Source: Erythrobacter sp. YJ-T3-07 (GTDB lineage: Bacteria > Pseudomonadota > Alphaproteobacteria > Sphingomonadales > Sphingomonadaceae). Taken from it: a DNA stretch of 64,000 nucleotides. The position numbers were made by a program, and so were the translations under genes. The stretch lies in NCBI RefSeq assembly GCF_015999305.1, contig NZ_JAEAGP010000001.1, forward strand, positions 620,001 to 684,000. Direction: 5' to 3'. The notes under the pieces are model-generated. The model was not told where the DNA came from, searched no databases, and worked only from the letters and a program-made list of their open reading frames with translations. Below, one piece after another: positions 16,960 through 26,143 of this stretch (the stretch's first letter is position 1; each line of letters opens with the position of its first letter).

Positions 16960-18273
16960 ATGCCGCCAGTGCTTGCCAGCCTGCTTGGGATCGTTGCGAT
17001 CCTTGCCTTCGCCTTCCTGCTCTCCAATGCCAAACGCCAGATCCAGCTGCGGATCGTGGTCTCGGCCTTTGCGCTGCAGGCGCTGCTGGCGTTCCTGATC
17101 CTGCGAACCTCGGGCGGGCGGATGGTGATCCGCGAGATGAGCGCCGGGGTTGCCGCGCTGCTCTCCTACGCGGATGCGGGCACTGCCTTCCTGTTCGGGG
17201 CGGACAATCCGCTGCAGAACACCTTCGCGCTGGGCGCGCTGCCGGTGATCGTGTTCTTCGCCGCGCTGGTCTCGATCCTCTATCACCTTGGCATCATGCA
17301 GGTGATCGTGCGCTGGCTGGGCGGGGCGATCGGCTTCCTGACCGGGATCAGCAAGGTCGAGGCGCTGGGTTCGGCGGCCAATATCTTCGTCGGCCAGTCG
17401 GAAAGCCCGCTGGTGGTGCGGCCCTATCTCGCCGCGCTCGCCCCCAGTCGGCTGTTCACGCTGATGACCGTGGGCATGGCGGGTGTCGCGGGCACCATCC
17501 TCGCCGCCTATGCCGGGCTGCTGGGCAATGAATACCTGCCCTTCCTGCTCGCCGCCGCCTTCATGTCCGCGCCCGGCGGTATCCTGATGGCGAAGATCAT
17601 CATGCCCGATGTCGACGAAGCCTCGCCCGAGGCCGAAGGCGAGCTGAACCTGCCGCGTGGCCGGATCAGCGCCGAAGGGCCTGCCGCCATCACCGAGCGG
17701 CGCGAGACGCACGAGGTGGAGGCCACCGATACCTTCGAAGAGGGGGAGCGGCCCGCTAACGTGATCGAGGCTGCGGCCCAGGGCGCGCAGACCGGGGTCA
17801 AGCTGGCGGTCGCGGTCGGCGCGATGCTGCTGGCGTTCGTGGCGCTGGTCGCGCTGGCCAACGGCGTGCTCGGCTGGGTCGGCATGTGGTTCGGCTATCC
17901 CGAGCTCTCGTTCCAGCAGCTGCTCGGCTACATCTTCGCGCCGATCATGTTCCTGATCGGCGTGCCGTGGGAAGACGCGGGCGTCGCAGGTGGCCTGTTC
18001 GGCACCAAGATCGTGCTCAACGAATTCGTCGCCTTCATCGACCTCGGGCAAATCGGCGCCGCCGATATTTCGGAGCGGACCCGCGCGATCATCACCTTCG
18101 CGCTGTGCGGCTTCGCCAATTTTAGCTCGATCGCGATCCAGATGGCGGTGACCGGCGGGCTGGCGCCCAACCAGCGGCCGGTGATCGCCAAGCTGGGCGT
18201 GCGCGCCCTGCTCGCCGGGTCGCTCGCCAATTTGATGAGCGCGGCACTGGCCGGGCTCTTCCTGCCCGCCTAA
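16960..18273 (+). CDS. Concentrative nucleoside transporter (CNT/NupC family)
   Basis: A 437-residue multi-pass membrane protein. Features of the CNT family include QSESPLVVRPYLAALAPSRL, the FMSAPGGILMAKI segment and the late motif GTKIVLNEFVAFIDLG. A charged loop of about 60 residues (near 220-270) sits between membrane halves, which is common in proteobacterial members. It would import nucleosides using a proton or sodium gradient. It lies ten bases before the oxygenase gene and may be co-transcribed with it. Confidence 0.9.
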   Translation: MPPVLASLLGIVAILAFAFLLSNAKRQIQLRIVVSAFALQALLAFLILRTSGGRMVIREMSAGVAALLSYADAGTAFLFGADNPLQNTFALGALPVIVFFAALVSILYHLGIMQVIVRWLGGAIGFLTGISKVEALGSAANIFVGQSESPLVVRPYLAALAPSRLFTLMTVGMAGVAGTILAAYAGLLGNEYLPFLLAAAFMSAPGGILMAKIIMPDVDEASPEAEGELNLPRGRISAEGPAAITERRETHEVEATDTFEEGERPANVIEAAAQGAQTGVKLAVAVGAMLLAFVALVALANGVLGWVGMWFGYPELSFQQLLGYIFAPIMFLIGVPWEDAGVAGGLFGTKIVLNEFVAFIDLGQIGAADISERTRAIITFALCGFANFSSIAIQMAVTGGLAPNQRPVIAKLGVRALLAGSLANLMSAALAGLFLPA

Positions 18274-18283
18274 AAGGTTACCC

Positions 18284-19213
18284 ATGTCGACTATCGCATC
18301 CGTCTCGCTCGACCGTCCGCTCGAAGACATCGCCCGCGATCTGGGCGAGAGCTTTGCCGAATATGGTTTCGCCATCGTGCGCGATCACGGTGTGCCGGAC
18401 GATCTGATCGCGCGCGCCGAAGAGGCGAGCCGCGCCTTCTTCGCCCTGCCGGAAGAGACCAAGCTTGCCTACAAGATCGAAGGGATCGGCGGCGCTCGCG
18501 GCTACACTCCGTTCGGCCAGGAACAGGCGAAGGATGCTGAGGTCTTCGATCTCAAGGAATTCTGGCACGTCGGGCGCGATCTGCCAGCCGACCACCCGCT
18601 GGCCCGGTTCATGGAGCCCAACGTGTGGCCGGCCGAGGTGCCTGAGTACGAGGCGACCATGCGCGAGCTGTACCTCGCGCTGGAGGCGAGCGGGCGGCGC
18701 GTTCTCTCCGCGATCGCGATCCACTTGGGTGAAGATCCGCGCTTCTTCGATCCTGCGATCGAGGACGGCAATTCGGTCTTGCGCCTGCTGCGCTATCCGC
18801 CCCTGCCCAAGGATGCACCCGATGGCGCGATCCGCGCGGCGCCGCACGGCGATATCAACGCGATCACCATGTTGCTGGGTGCGGAAGAGGCAGGGCTGGA
18901 ACTGCTGACCAAGAAGGGCGAGTGGCTCGCGGTCAGCCCGCCGCCGGGCGCGCTCGCGGTCAATATTGGCGACATGCTGGAACGACTGACCAATGGCCGC
19001 CTCCGCTCGACCACGCACCGGGTGGTCAATCCGCGCGGCGATGCGGTGCGCAGGGCACGCTATTCGATGCCCTTCTTCCTCCACTTCCGCCCGGACTACC
19101 TGATCGACCCGCTGCCCTCGTGCATTGTGCAGGGCGAGGAGGCGTCCGCGCCGGAACCGATTCTGGCGCATGATTTCCTGATGCAGCGTCTGCGCGAGAT
19201 CAAACTGGCCTGA
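18284..19213 (+). CDS. Isopenicillin N synthase-like 2-oxoglutarate/Fe(II) oxygenase
   Basis: A 309-residue cytosolic oxygenase. The iron-binding triad is His188-x-Asp190 (APHGDI) and His245 (STTHRVV), and the 2-oxoglutarate-binding Arg-x-Ser is at 259-261 (ARYSMPFF). The N-terminal domain (GFAIVRDHGVP) is the DIOX_N type. An AGG lies upstream of the ATG. Related bacterial enzymes act on varied small molecules; no substrate can be named. The preceding nucleoside transporter hints at, but does not prove, nucleobase metabolism. Confidence 0.85.
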   Translation: MSTIASVSLDRPLEDIARDLGESFAEYGFAIVRDHGVPDDLIARAEEASRAFFALPEETKLAYKIEGIGGARGYTPFGQEQAKDAEVFDLKEFWHVGRDLPADHPLARFMEPNVWPAEVPEYEATMRELYLALEASGRRVLSAIAIHLGEDPRFFDPAIEDGNSVLRLLRYPPLPKDAPDGAIRAAPHGDINAITMLLGAEEAGLELLTKKGEWLAVSPPPGALAVNIGDMLERLTNGRLRSTTHRVVNPRGDAVRRARYSMPFFLHFRPDYLIDPLPSCIVQGEEASAPEPILAHDFLMQRLREIKLA

Positions 19214-19235
19214 AATCGGCGTTTCGCGGGCGTCA

Positions 19236-19254
19236 TAATGTGACAATCACATTA
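19236..19254. repeat. Perfect 8-3-8 palindrome over the receptor promoter
   Basis: TAATGTGA, three bases (CAA), TCACATTA is a perfect inverted repeat. Its right part overlaps the putative -35 box of the receptor promoter at 19240, so a bound protein should block transcription. The half-sites look like CRP halves, but the three-base spacer does not fit CRP (six). Confidence 0.6.
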
Positions 19255-19268
19255 ATCTCCCGTATGTT
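19240..19268 (+). promoter_or_regulatory. Putative sigma-70 promoter of the TonB-dependent receptor
   Basis: GTGACA (19240-19245), 17 bases, TATGTT (19263-19268) matches five and four of six consensus bases with ideal spacing. Transcription from about 19275 would give a leader near 184 bases. The leader contains a perfect GGGGCT-CGC-AGCCCC hairpin (19331-19345) and further GC-rich inverted segments. No known riboswitch core was recognised there. Confidence 0.45.
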
Positions 19269-19458
19269 GCACTGCGGCAACACTTAAAAGTTCAGCTTTA
19301 TCAAGTGTTTGAGTGCCGCTAGTGGCGCAAGGGGCTCGCAGCCCCCGAGGCGTAATTTGCCTGTCACAAATTTGGCGTTAGGGGGCGCTCGACCGGCCCG
19401 GGGGGTCGGCCCGTATCACTTGCGATTCCCGTCCAGAGCGTCCTCAAAGGAAACGTCC

Positions 19459-21996
19459 ATGAAGCTCAAGTATCTGCTGGCAACCAGTGTTGTCGGCCTC
19501 ACCGCCGCGGCTTCGGCCCCGGCCTATGCCCAGTCGACCGGTTCGGTCGACTTCGATGATGAAAACGTCATCATCGTCAGCGGCACCCGCGCGACCGACG
19601 TCGCCGGCATCGACATCCCCGATTCGCCCAAAGCCAAGGTCCAGGTCGACTCGGAACTGATCGCGCGCCAGGCTCCCGGCCAGACGATCAACGACACGCT
19701 GAATCTCGTCCCCGGCGTCAGCTTCACCAACAACGACCCGTTCGGTTCGCTCGGTGGCAGCTTCACCATCCGCGGCTTCTCGTCCGACCGTATCTCGCAG
19801 ACCTTCGACGGTATTCCGCTGAACGACTCGGGCAACTACGCGCTCTACACCAACCAGATGCTCGATCCGGAAATCATCGAGTACGCGACCGTCACGCTCG
19901 GCTCGACCGACGTCGACAGCCCGACCGCTTCGGCCGCCGGCGGCACGATCAACATCCGCTCGAAGAACCCGGACGAAGAGTTCGGCGTGATGACCAGCGT
20001 GACCTACGGCAACATCATCGCGCGCGGTAATCCGGGCGACCGCATGATGTACCGCGGCTTCGCCAAGCTCGAAACCGGCAACATCACCGCGAGCGGCCTG
20101 CGCGCTTACTTCACCGCTTCGAAGACCGAGAACGACTCGACCTTCTCGAACTACGGCGGCGTCGACAAGCAGCAGTTCAACGGCAAGATCTTCCAGCCGA
20201 TCGGCAGCAACGGCGACTTCATCTCGATCGCCGCGCACTACAACGTCAACCGCAACAACTTCAACGGCTCGCCCGCGCGGTTCAGCGGCGCCGACGGCTA
20301 CGCGATCACCGAACCCGAAGATCGCTTCTACGAGCTGTCGGACGGCACCCCCTGCACGGTGGCCGATGCCACTCCGGGCGTGCGCGACTTCTACAACGAC
20401 TGCGGCACCCCGTTCGAACGTCGCTACAACCCGTCGAACACTGCCAACGTGCGCCTGAACTCGCGCTTCACGCTCAGCGACAACCTGACGCTGACCGTCG
20501 ACCCGAGCTTCCAGTACGTGAAGGCCAATGGCGGCGGCACCTCGGTTGGCTTCGAAGGCCTCTCGCGGGACGGCTTCACCGGCGGTATCTATACCTCGGA
20601 CAACCGTAACGACGCGAGCTTCAACGTGGCCCGCAACCGTTACGACAGCCTCCAGTACTTCTACTACGGCGGCGTCGATCTGAACGGCGACGGCGACACC
20701 GAGGACTATGTCACGATCCTGTCGCCCAGCCACACGCGGACCAACCGGTACGGCGTGATTGCCAACCTGATCTACGACATCACCGAAGGTCAGCGCATCC
20801 GTTTCGCCTACACCTTCGACCGTGCGCGTCACCGTCAGACCGGCACCTCCGGTGCGCTGCTGACCAATGGCGAGCCGGTGGACGTGTTCCCGGTCAACGA
20901 TCCGCTGCTCGATGCCAGCGGCATCGCGCCGCAGAAGCGTAACCGCAAGTCGTTCGCGACCCTGCACCAGGTGTCGGCGGAATATCGCGGTGAGTTCGGC
21001 GATCTGGTCGCCCAGGTCGGTGTGCGTGCACCGTTCTTCAGCCGCGACCTGAACCAGTACTGCGTGACCACCAACCCCAATGGCGACGTGAACTGCATCA
21101 ACGGCGATGCGAACATCGACGCCTATGTGGCCGCCAACCCCAGCGTCGTCGCGCCGACTTCGATCAAGTACGACTACGACAAGCTGCTCCCGAACGTCGG
21201 GCTGACCTACAACTTCACGCCGGAAGCCAGTGTCTTCGCCAGCTATGCGAAGAACCTGTCGGTTCCCGGCACGGACGATCTGTACGGTTCGCTCTATGTC
21301 GGCATCGCACCGGCTCCGGAAACCTCGGACGCGTTCGACCTTGGTGTCCGTTACCAGTCGCGCACCGTCCAGGCGCAGCTTTCGGGTTGGTTCAGCCGCT
21401 ACCAGAACCGCCTGAAGTCGGCCTATGATCCGGTTGCCGACCGCAGCATCACCCGTAACCTTGGCCAGGTGGACAAGTACGGTGTGGACGGCAGCATCGC
21501 GTGGCAGCCGATCCGTGCGCTGTCGCTGTATGTCTGGGGCTCCTACGCCGTTTCCGACATCGCCGACGACGTGCTGGCGGGGACCTCGTGCCCGAGTGGT
21601 TCGAGCGCCTATTGCTACACCGACGGTGGCTTCGGCTACTACATGACGTCGGGTATGCGCGAAGCGGGCATTCCCGAGTTCACCCTCGGCGCGCGCGCTC
21701 AGGGTAAGCTCGGCCCGGTCGAGATCGGTTTCCAGGTCAAGCGGACCGGCGATCGTTACCTGAACGACATCAACACGATCACGCTGCCGGGTTACACCGT
21801 GGCCGATCTCGATGTTCGTCTGCCCCTGGGCACCTTCAGCGAAGATCTGGAGAAGGCCTACTTCCAGGTGAACGTCACCAACCTGTTCGACGAAGTGTAC
21901 GTCGGTTCGGCCTCGACCGGGCTGACCACCAGCGGTTCGTTCGTGAACATCGGCCCGCCGCGGGCGATCATGGCCTCGCTGGTCTGGGGCTTCTGA
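19459..21996 (+). CDS. TonB-dependent outer-membrane receptor
   Basis: An 845-residue receptor. The ATG at 19459, with an AAAGGAAA upstream, opens a signal peptide (MKLKYLLATSVVGLTAAASA). A TonB-box-like ENVIIVSGTRA lies near residue 35, and the plug domain includes FTIRGFSSDRISQTFDGIPL. The 22-strand barrel ends in a terminal Phe (LVWGF), as outer-membrane barrels do. The plug resembles siderophore or iron-citrate type receptors, but no ligand can be named. A 12-base-pair terminator follows at 22033, and a TonB-like protein is encoded next. Confidence 0.9.
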   Translation: MKLKYLLATSVVGLTAAASAPAYAQSTGSVDFDDENVIIVSGTRATDVAGIDIPDSPKAKVQVDSELIARQAPGQTINDTLNLVPGVSFTNNDPFGSLGGSFTIRGFSSDRISQTFDGIPLNDSGNYALYTNQMLDPEIIEYATVTLGSTDVDSPTASAAGGTINIRSKNPDEEFGVMTSVTYGNIIARGNPGDRMMYRGFAKLETGNITASGLRAYFTASKTENDSTFSNYGGVDKQQFNGKIFQPIGSNGDFISIAAHYNVNRNNFNGSPARFSGADGYAITEPEDRFYELSDGTPCTVADATPGVRDFYNDCGTPFERRYNPSNTANVRLNSRFTLSDNLTLTVDPSFQYVKANGGGTSVGFEGLSRDGFTGGIYTSDNRNDASFNVARNRYDSLQYFYYGGVDLNGDGDTEDYVTILSPSHTRTNRYGVIANLIYDITEGQRIRFAYTFDRARHRQTGTSGALLTNGEPVDVFPVNDPLLDASGIAPQKRNRKSFATLHQVSAEYRGEFGDLVAQVGVRAPFFSRDLNQYCVTTNPNGDVNCINGDANIDAYVAANPSVVAPTSIKYDYDKLLPNVGLTYNFTPEASVFASYAKNLSVPGTDDLYGSLYVGIAPAPETSDAFDLGVRYQSRTVQAQLSGWFSRYQNRLKSAYDPVADRSITRNLGQVDKYGVDGSIAWQPIRALSLYVWGSYAVSDIADDVLAGTSCPSGSSAYCYTDGGFGYYMTSGMREAGIPEFTLGARAQGKLGPVEIGFQVKRTGDRYLNDINTITLPGYTVADLDVRLPLGTFSEDLEKAYFQVNVTNLFDEVYVGSASTGLTTSGSFVNIGPPRAIMASLVWGF

Positions 21997-22032
21997 TCCA
22001 GACACGCGAACGGCAACGTTCGATTTGAAAGG

Positions 22033-22065
22033 CGGCGGCCTCCCCAGCGGGAGGTCGCCGTTTTT
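22033..22065 (+). terminator. Rho-independent terminator after the TonB-dependent receptor
   Basis: A 12-base-pair stem (one G-U pair) with a CAGC tetraloop is followed directly by five T residues. It sits 37 bases past the receptor stop and only 17 bases before the next start codon, so it should separate the receptor transcript from the TonB-like gene. Confidence 0.88.
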
Positions 22066-22081
22066 CGTTTGGCGGGAGATC

Positions 22082-22894
22082 ATGGCCCCGTGGAACCCGT
22101 GCCGCGCGCGCGGAGTTTCGCTGGATATGGACACCGCACGGGGATTTTCGGAAGACAGGGCGCGACCCAGCCTGCCGGTGCTGGGTGGCATCGTGCTGCT
22201 GCATGCCGCCGTGCTCTACGGGCTGATCCGCGCGTTCGCCCCCGACCTCATCCCGCTGGATCAGGACGCCGGCTTTGCCGCGTTCGATCTCACCCCGCCG
22301 CGCCCCTCACCCAGCCCGACCCCCACCCAGACTGCCGCTGCGGCACAGGCTGCGGGCCCGCCAGAGGATGCCGCCGGTGCGCAAGGCGATCCGGGCGAGC
22401 GTGCAAAACCGCGCGAGGTTGCTGCCCCGCAGCCGCCGATCCCGCTCCCCAGCCGCAACCCGGCCCCGCGCGCTGCCTCTACCGGCGACGCCAACCGCTC
22501 CGGCGCGGCAGACGCGGGCGTGGGCACCGGTGCATCCGGAGAGGGCAGCGGAACGGGCGCTGGCGGCACCGGGGAGGGCGGTGGTGGCGGCGGCGTAGTC
22601 ACCCAGCCGGTCCTGACCCGCTGGATCAGCGACGTCTCCGCCTTCGACATTCCACCGGGCGGGCGCGCCGCGCGGGTGGGCACGCGAACGATCGTTGCGC
22701 TGGTGGTTTCCGCACAGGGGCGGGTGACCGATTGCCGCGTAACGCGGAGCAGCGGCTTTCCTGAAACCGACGCCAAGGTGTGCGAGCTGTCCGCGACGCA
22801 GATCCGCTTCGAACCTGCGCGCGACGCCGCGGGCAATCCCGTGCCCTCGCGCTTCCTCTACCAGCAGCGCTATTTCGAGCGCCGGGGGAGCTGA
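22082..22894 (+). CDS. TonB-family energy-transducing protein
   Basis: About 270 residues from the ATG at 22082 (GGGAG just upstream, closely spaced), or 255 from the ATG at 22127. One N-terminal membrane helix (LPVLGGIVLLHAAVLYGLIR) is followed by a long Pro/Ala/Gly-rich periplasmic spacer ending in a glycine tract. The C-terminal domain reads TIVALVVSAQGRVTDCRVTR and SSGFPETDAKVC, the TonB C-terminal fold that contacts receptor TonB boxes. No exbB/exbD genes are next to it. The neighbouring receptor is a likely partner. Confidence 0.8.
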   Translation: MAPWNPCRARGVSLDMDTARGFSEDRARPSLPVLGGIVLLHAAVLYGLIRAFAPDLIPLDQDAGFAAFDLTPPRPSPSPTPTQTAAAAQAAGPPEDAAGAQGDPGERAKPREVAAPQPPIPLPSRNPAPRAASTGDANRSGAADAGVGTGASGEGSGTGAGGTGEGGGGGGVVTQPVLTRWISDVSAFDIPPGGRAARVGTRTIVALVVSAQGRVTDCRVTRSSGFPETDAKVCELSATQIRFEPARDAAGNPVPSRFLYQQRYFERRGS

Positions 22895-22903
22895 CCGGCG
22901 CTG

Positions 22904-25459
22904 CTACGCGCCCTTGGTCAGCGCCTTCGCCAGATCGGACTTGTCGTAGGGCTTCTTCAGGATCGCCTTGGCGCCCAGTTCCTCAAACCGCACTTCCTTG
23001 GCGCTGTATCCGGTTGCAAGGACGAAGGGCACACCCCTGCGGGCGAGTTCGCGCGCCACCGGCTCGCTCGATTCCTCGCCGAGGTTGAAGTCGAGCACCG
23101 CAAACTCGGGCGTCTCCTTCTCGATCGCGCGGAGCGCCTGGGTCACGCTGCCCGAGACGAGCACCTCGGCCACGCCCAGCTCGCGCAGCATCTCTTCGGT
23201 ATCGAGCGCGATGATCATGTTGTCCTCGATCAACAGCACCCGCTGCGGCAGATCGGTCTCAGGTTCTGCGCCCGCACTCGCATCGGCGTGGTCTTTAAGG
23301 TCGTTCACCACATGATCCTTGTCTGTTTCTTCGAGGAAGCGTGCAGGCACGGTGAAGCGCGCCCGGAGCCCGCCCAGCGCGAAATCCACCTCAGCCTCGC
23401 CCTGCAATTCATGCGGGATCGACTTCTCGATGATGGTCGTGCCGAACCCGCGCCGCTCGGGCGCGCGCACCGGCGGCCCGCCGCGTTCCTGCCAGCCCAG
23501 CAGCAGGTCGCCCTCTTCGTTGCGCTCCAGCGAGATCAGCAGATCGCCCGACTGGTCCGACAGGCTGCCGTACTTGGCCGAATTGGTAATCATCTCGTGC
23601 AGCACCAGCGCCAGCACGGTGTAGGCCTGTGGCACGATCAGCACGTCGCGCCCTTCGACTTCCAGCCGGGTGGTCTTCGCGCCCAGATAGGCGTCCGCCT
23701 CGTCCGCGATCAGCTTCTTGAGCGAGGTCGGGCCCCAGTTGTCGCGGGTGAGGTTGTCGTGCGCCGCCGCCAGTGCGCCGATCCGTCCGCCGATCAGCGT
23801 AGTCAGCGTCGCCGCATCGCCCGTCTCGTGGCGCGACTGGTTGACCAGCCCACGGATGAGATTGAGGATGTTGCGCACCCGGTGGTTGAGCTCGGCGATC
23901 AGCAGATCCTGCTGCTCACCCGCGCGCTTGCGCTCCTGCGCGGCGGCGTCGGTCAGCCGCAGAATCACCTCCAGCAGGGTGATTCGCAGCGTTTCGGCGA
24001 GATCCAGCTCCGCCTGGGTCCAGTCGGCGCTGCGCCCCTCGACCGTCTGCTGCCACGCGGCGAAGCTCTTGCGCGGGACGAGGCGTTCGCCCTCCGCCGT
24101 GCGTTCGACCGGTTTTTCGGGATTGCCCGCCCAGGTCACCACCTGTTTGAGCTCGCGCCGCCAGAGGATGAAGTAGTCGCGCGCCTGACGCGAAACGGGG
24201 ATGATCAGCGCGCCCGTCGCGCGGCCGGCAAAAGCCTGCGCTTCGGGAATCGCGCTTGCGAGATCGGTTCGCGCAAGGATGCGACCGGCCGGCCCGCTGT
24301 TCAATGCAGGCAGAATCTGGCGAAATTCGTCTTCCGACGGGGCATGGCCGTTCGCCCGGTAATCGCCATCGATAAAGATGCTCGCCCCGTCGTGCGGGAT
24401 CGAATCGCCGATCGAGCGGCCGATCTGTTCGAGCGTCTCGCGCAGGTCGGCCCCGGCGGCGAGCCGGGTCATCAGCCGCTCGTGCAGGTTCTGCCCCAGC
24501 GCGCGCCGGGCGGCGCCGCTATCGTGCAGCGCCCGGTCGAGCGTCAGTGAGAATAGCTGCGAGAACACCTCCGCCGCGGTCCGTTTGGAAAAGGGCAGCG
24601 CGCGGGGCTGATAGTGGTGACATGCAAACAGGCCCCACAGCCGCCCGCGCACGATGATCGAGATCGAGAGCGAGGCGCGTACGCCCATATTGCGCAGATA
24701 CTCGATATGGACCGGCGAGACCGAGCGCAGGGTCGAGAGGCTGAGGTCGATCGGATCGCCATCGAGCCGCTGCGCGGGTGCCACCGGGACCGGCGTATCG
24801 TTCACATCGGCAATGATCCGCAGACGGTTGCGCAGGTAAAGATCGCGCGCCTGCTGGGGAATGTCGCTCTTGGGATAGCGCAAGCCCGAATAGCTATCGA
24901 CTGCACTCTCGCGCGCTTCGGCAATGACCTCACCCGAACCGTCGGCGTGGAAGCGATAGACCATGACCCGGTCGAACTCGAGCAAAGCTTTCAGCCGCTT
25001 TGCGGCGGCCTGGCACAGGTTCTCGACCCCCTCGATTCCCTCCAGCCGGTTCATCATCGGCCGGATCGAGGCGACGTGATTGCCGAAGCCTGCCGGATCG
25101 TGCCGCTCGAATTCGAGCACCAGTAGCCCGGCGCTGCGGTGGATCGAACAATCGAACCGTTCGCGTGTGGTTCCAAGCGAGGGAATCGAGAAGAGCCGTT
25201 CGGTATCGTCCGGTTCCACCAGCCACTTCGCCGCGTCCCGAATGGTCTCCAGCGTCAGTTCCGGCAGGATGGAGTCCAGCGAATCCCCCCGCGCAATCGC
25301 TTCCAGACCGAGGAACTCGGCAGCATTCGCGGAATGGTGGGCGATGTAATGGTCCGACGAGACGACCAGCATCGCGCCGAAGGACTGGATATGGCCAAGC
25401 TGGTGGATCGGTTCGCGGTCGCAGCTGGTCAGATCGACCTGGGTTTCGACCGCGCTCAT
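22904..25459 (-). CDS. bphP: Bacteriophytochrome hybrid: PAS-GAF-PHY, HWE histidine kinase, receiver
   Basis: An 851-residue red/far-red photoreceptor. The ATG at 25459 overlaps the bphO stop (ATGA); the frame upstream is not phytochrome-like. Cys13 (TSCDREPIHQ) is the biliverdin attachment site. The GAF domain carries PKSDIP at 196-201 and HIEYLRNMGV at 251. The PHY tongue carries WAGNPEKP and PRKSF near 443-466. The kinase has the phospho-acceptor His526 (ELNHRVRN), HEMITNSAKYG at 621 and WQERGG at 656, marks of the HWE class. A receiver domain at 740-851 has phospho-acceptor Asp790 and KKPY at 835. All key residues are present, so it should be active. Confidence 0.93.
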   Translation of the reverse strand: MSAVETQVDLTSCDREPIHQLGHIQSFGAMLVVSSDHYIAHHSANAAEFLGLEAIARGDSLDSILPELTLETIRDAAKWLVEPDDTERLFSIPSLGTTRERFDCSIHRSAGLLVLEFERHDPAGFGNHVASIRPMMNRLEGIEGVENLCQAAAKRLKALLEFDRVMVYRFHADGSGEVIAEARESAVDSYSGLRYPKSDIPQQARDLYLRNRLRIIADVNDTPVPVAPAQRLDGDPIDLSLSTLRSVSPVHIEYLRNMGVRASLSISIIVRGRLWGLFACHHYQPRALPFSKRTAAEVFSQLFSLTLDRALHDSGAARRALGQNLHERLMTRLAAGADLRETLEQIGRSIGDSIPHDGASIFIDGDYRANGHAPSEDEFRQILPALNSGPAGRILARTDLASAIPEAQAFAGRATGALIIPVSRQARDYFILWRRELKQVVTWAGNPEKPVERTAEGERLVPRKSFAAWQQTVEGRSADWTQAELDLAETLRITLLEVILRLTDAAAQERKRAGEQQDLLIAELNHRVRNILNLIRGLVNQSRHETGDAATLTTLIGGRIGALAAAHDNLTRDNWGPTSLKKLIADEADAYLGAKTTRLEVEGRDVLIVPQAYTVLALVLHEMITNSAKYGSLSDQSGDLLISLERNEEGDLLLGWQERGGPPVRAPERRGFGTTIIEKSIPHELQGEAEVDFALGGLRARFTVPARFLEETDKDHVVNDLKDHADASAGAEPETDLPQRVLLIEDNMIIALDTEEMLRELGVAEVLVSGSVTQALRAIEKETPEFAVLDFNLGEESSEPVARELARRGVPFVLATGYSAKEVRFEELGAKAILKKPYDKSDLAKALTKGA

Positions 25460-26031
25460 GCAGCGATCGCCACAAGCTGGCGATCGGCTTCGCGGGAGAA
25501 ATGGGCGAACACAGCGCGCGCGGTGCGCTCTGCACCCGGGTTGATCTCGTCGGAGGCGAGCAGCGGACGCAGCGCCTTGAAAAAAGCGGGCATCGTTTCG
25601 TCGCGCAGGAACTGCATCGGCCAGCCTTCGGGCGCGCGGCCGGTCAGCTCGCGTTCCATCATCCGGTTGCCGAGCGAGGAGCCGGCCAGAACCCATGCCG
25701 CGCCGAGCCACGCGACCGGGCCTTCGTCGGCGTGGGCGAATGCGGGGACGTCCTCATCGAGCGTGTCGCTCCCGGCACAGCCGAGTGCGGCAAGATCGGC
25801 CTCGATCAGACCGGTCTGCGCAGGTGGCAGCCATTCCGGCGGGCAGCAGCGCGCCAACCAGCTTTCCACGCCGATTCGCGCGCGCGATTGCACCCGCAGG
25901 AAGCAGGCGTAATCGTGCCGATCGGCGAGATCGAGCCGACCGAGTGCATCGTCCAGTTCCTGGTGATCGTCTTGTGTCGCTGCGCGCAGCCGAGCGCGCA
26001 ACGCGGGTGCTGTGCCGCACCTGGCAGTCAT
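25456..26031 (-). CDS. bphO: Biliverdin-producing haem oxygenase (BphO type)
   Basis: A 191-residue all-helical protein. It begins MTARCGTAPALRARLRAATQ and continues with DDHQELDDALGRLDL, placing the proximal haem-ligand His near residue 23. Further family segments are GPVAWLGAAWVLAGSSLGNRM. The ATG at 26031 has GAGGAA eight bases upstream. It opens haem to biliverdin, the chromophore of the phytochrome encoded by the next, overlapping gene. Pairing of the two genes is common in bacteria. Confidence 0.88.
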   Translation of the reverse strand: MTARCGTAPALRARLRAATQDDHQELDDALGRLDLADRHDYACFLRVQSRARIGVESWLARCCPPEWLPPAQTGLIEADLAALGCAGSDTLDEDVPAFAHADEGPVAWLGAAWVLAGSSLGNRMMERELTGRAPEGWPMQFLRDETMPAFFKALRPLLASDEINPGAERTARAVFAHFSREADRQLVAIAA

Positions 26032-26143
26032 TCGCGCGTTCCTCTTCCCGTCCAAAACTGAGCCTGTGCCACCAGCCACAAGGCGCGATAAGTTGTTCTA
26101 TCCGCGAAGGAAGAGGTAAGTTCCCAGCCTAACCATTATCAAG

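Noticed and set aside
19236..19254. CRP/cAMP site before the TonB-dependent receptor
   Set aside because: The half-sites TGTGA and TCACA are right, but they are three bases apart instead of six.
19444..22191. A 915-codon open frame opposite the first TonB-dependent receptor
   Set aside because: Repetitive Val/Arg/Gly/Asp composition without motifs; the receptor on the other strand is unmistakable.
22904..25711. Longer start for the phytochrome gene at 25711
   Set aside because: The extra 84 residues overlap the haem oxygenase gene and are Arg-rich; the ATG at 25459 gives the normal N-terminus with Cys13.
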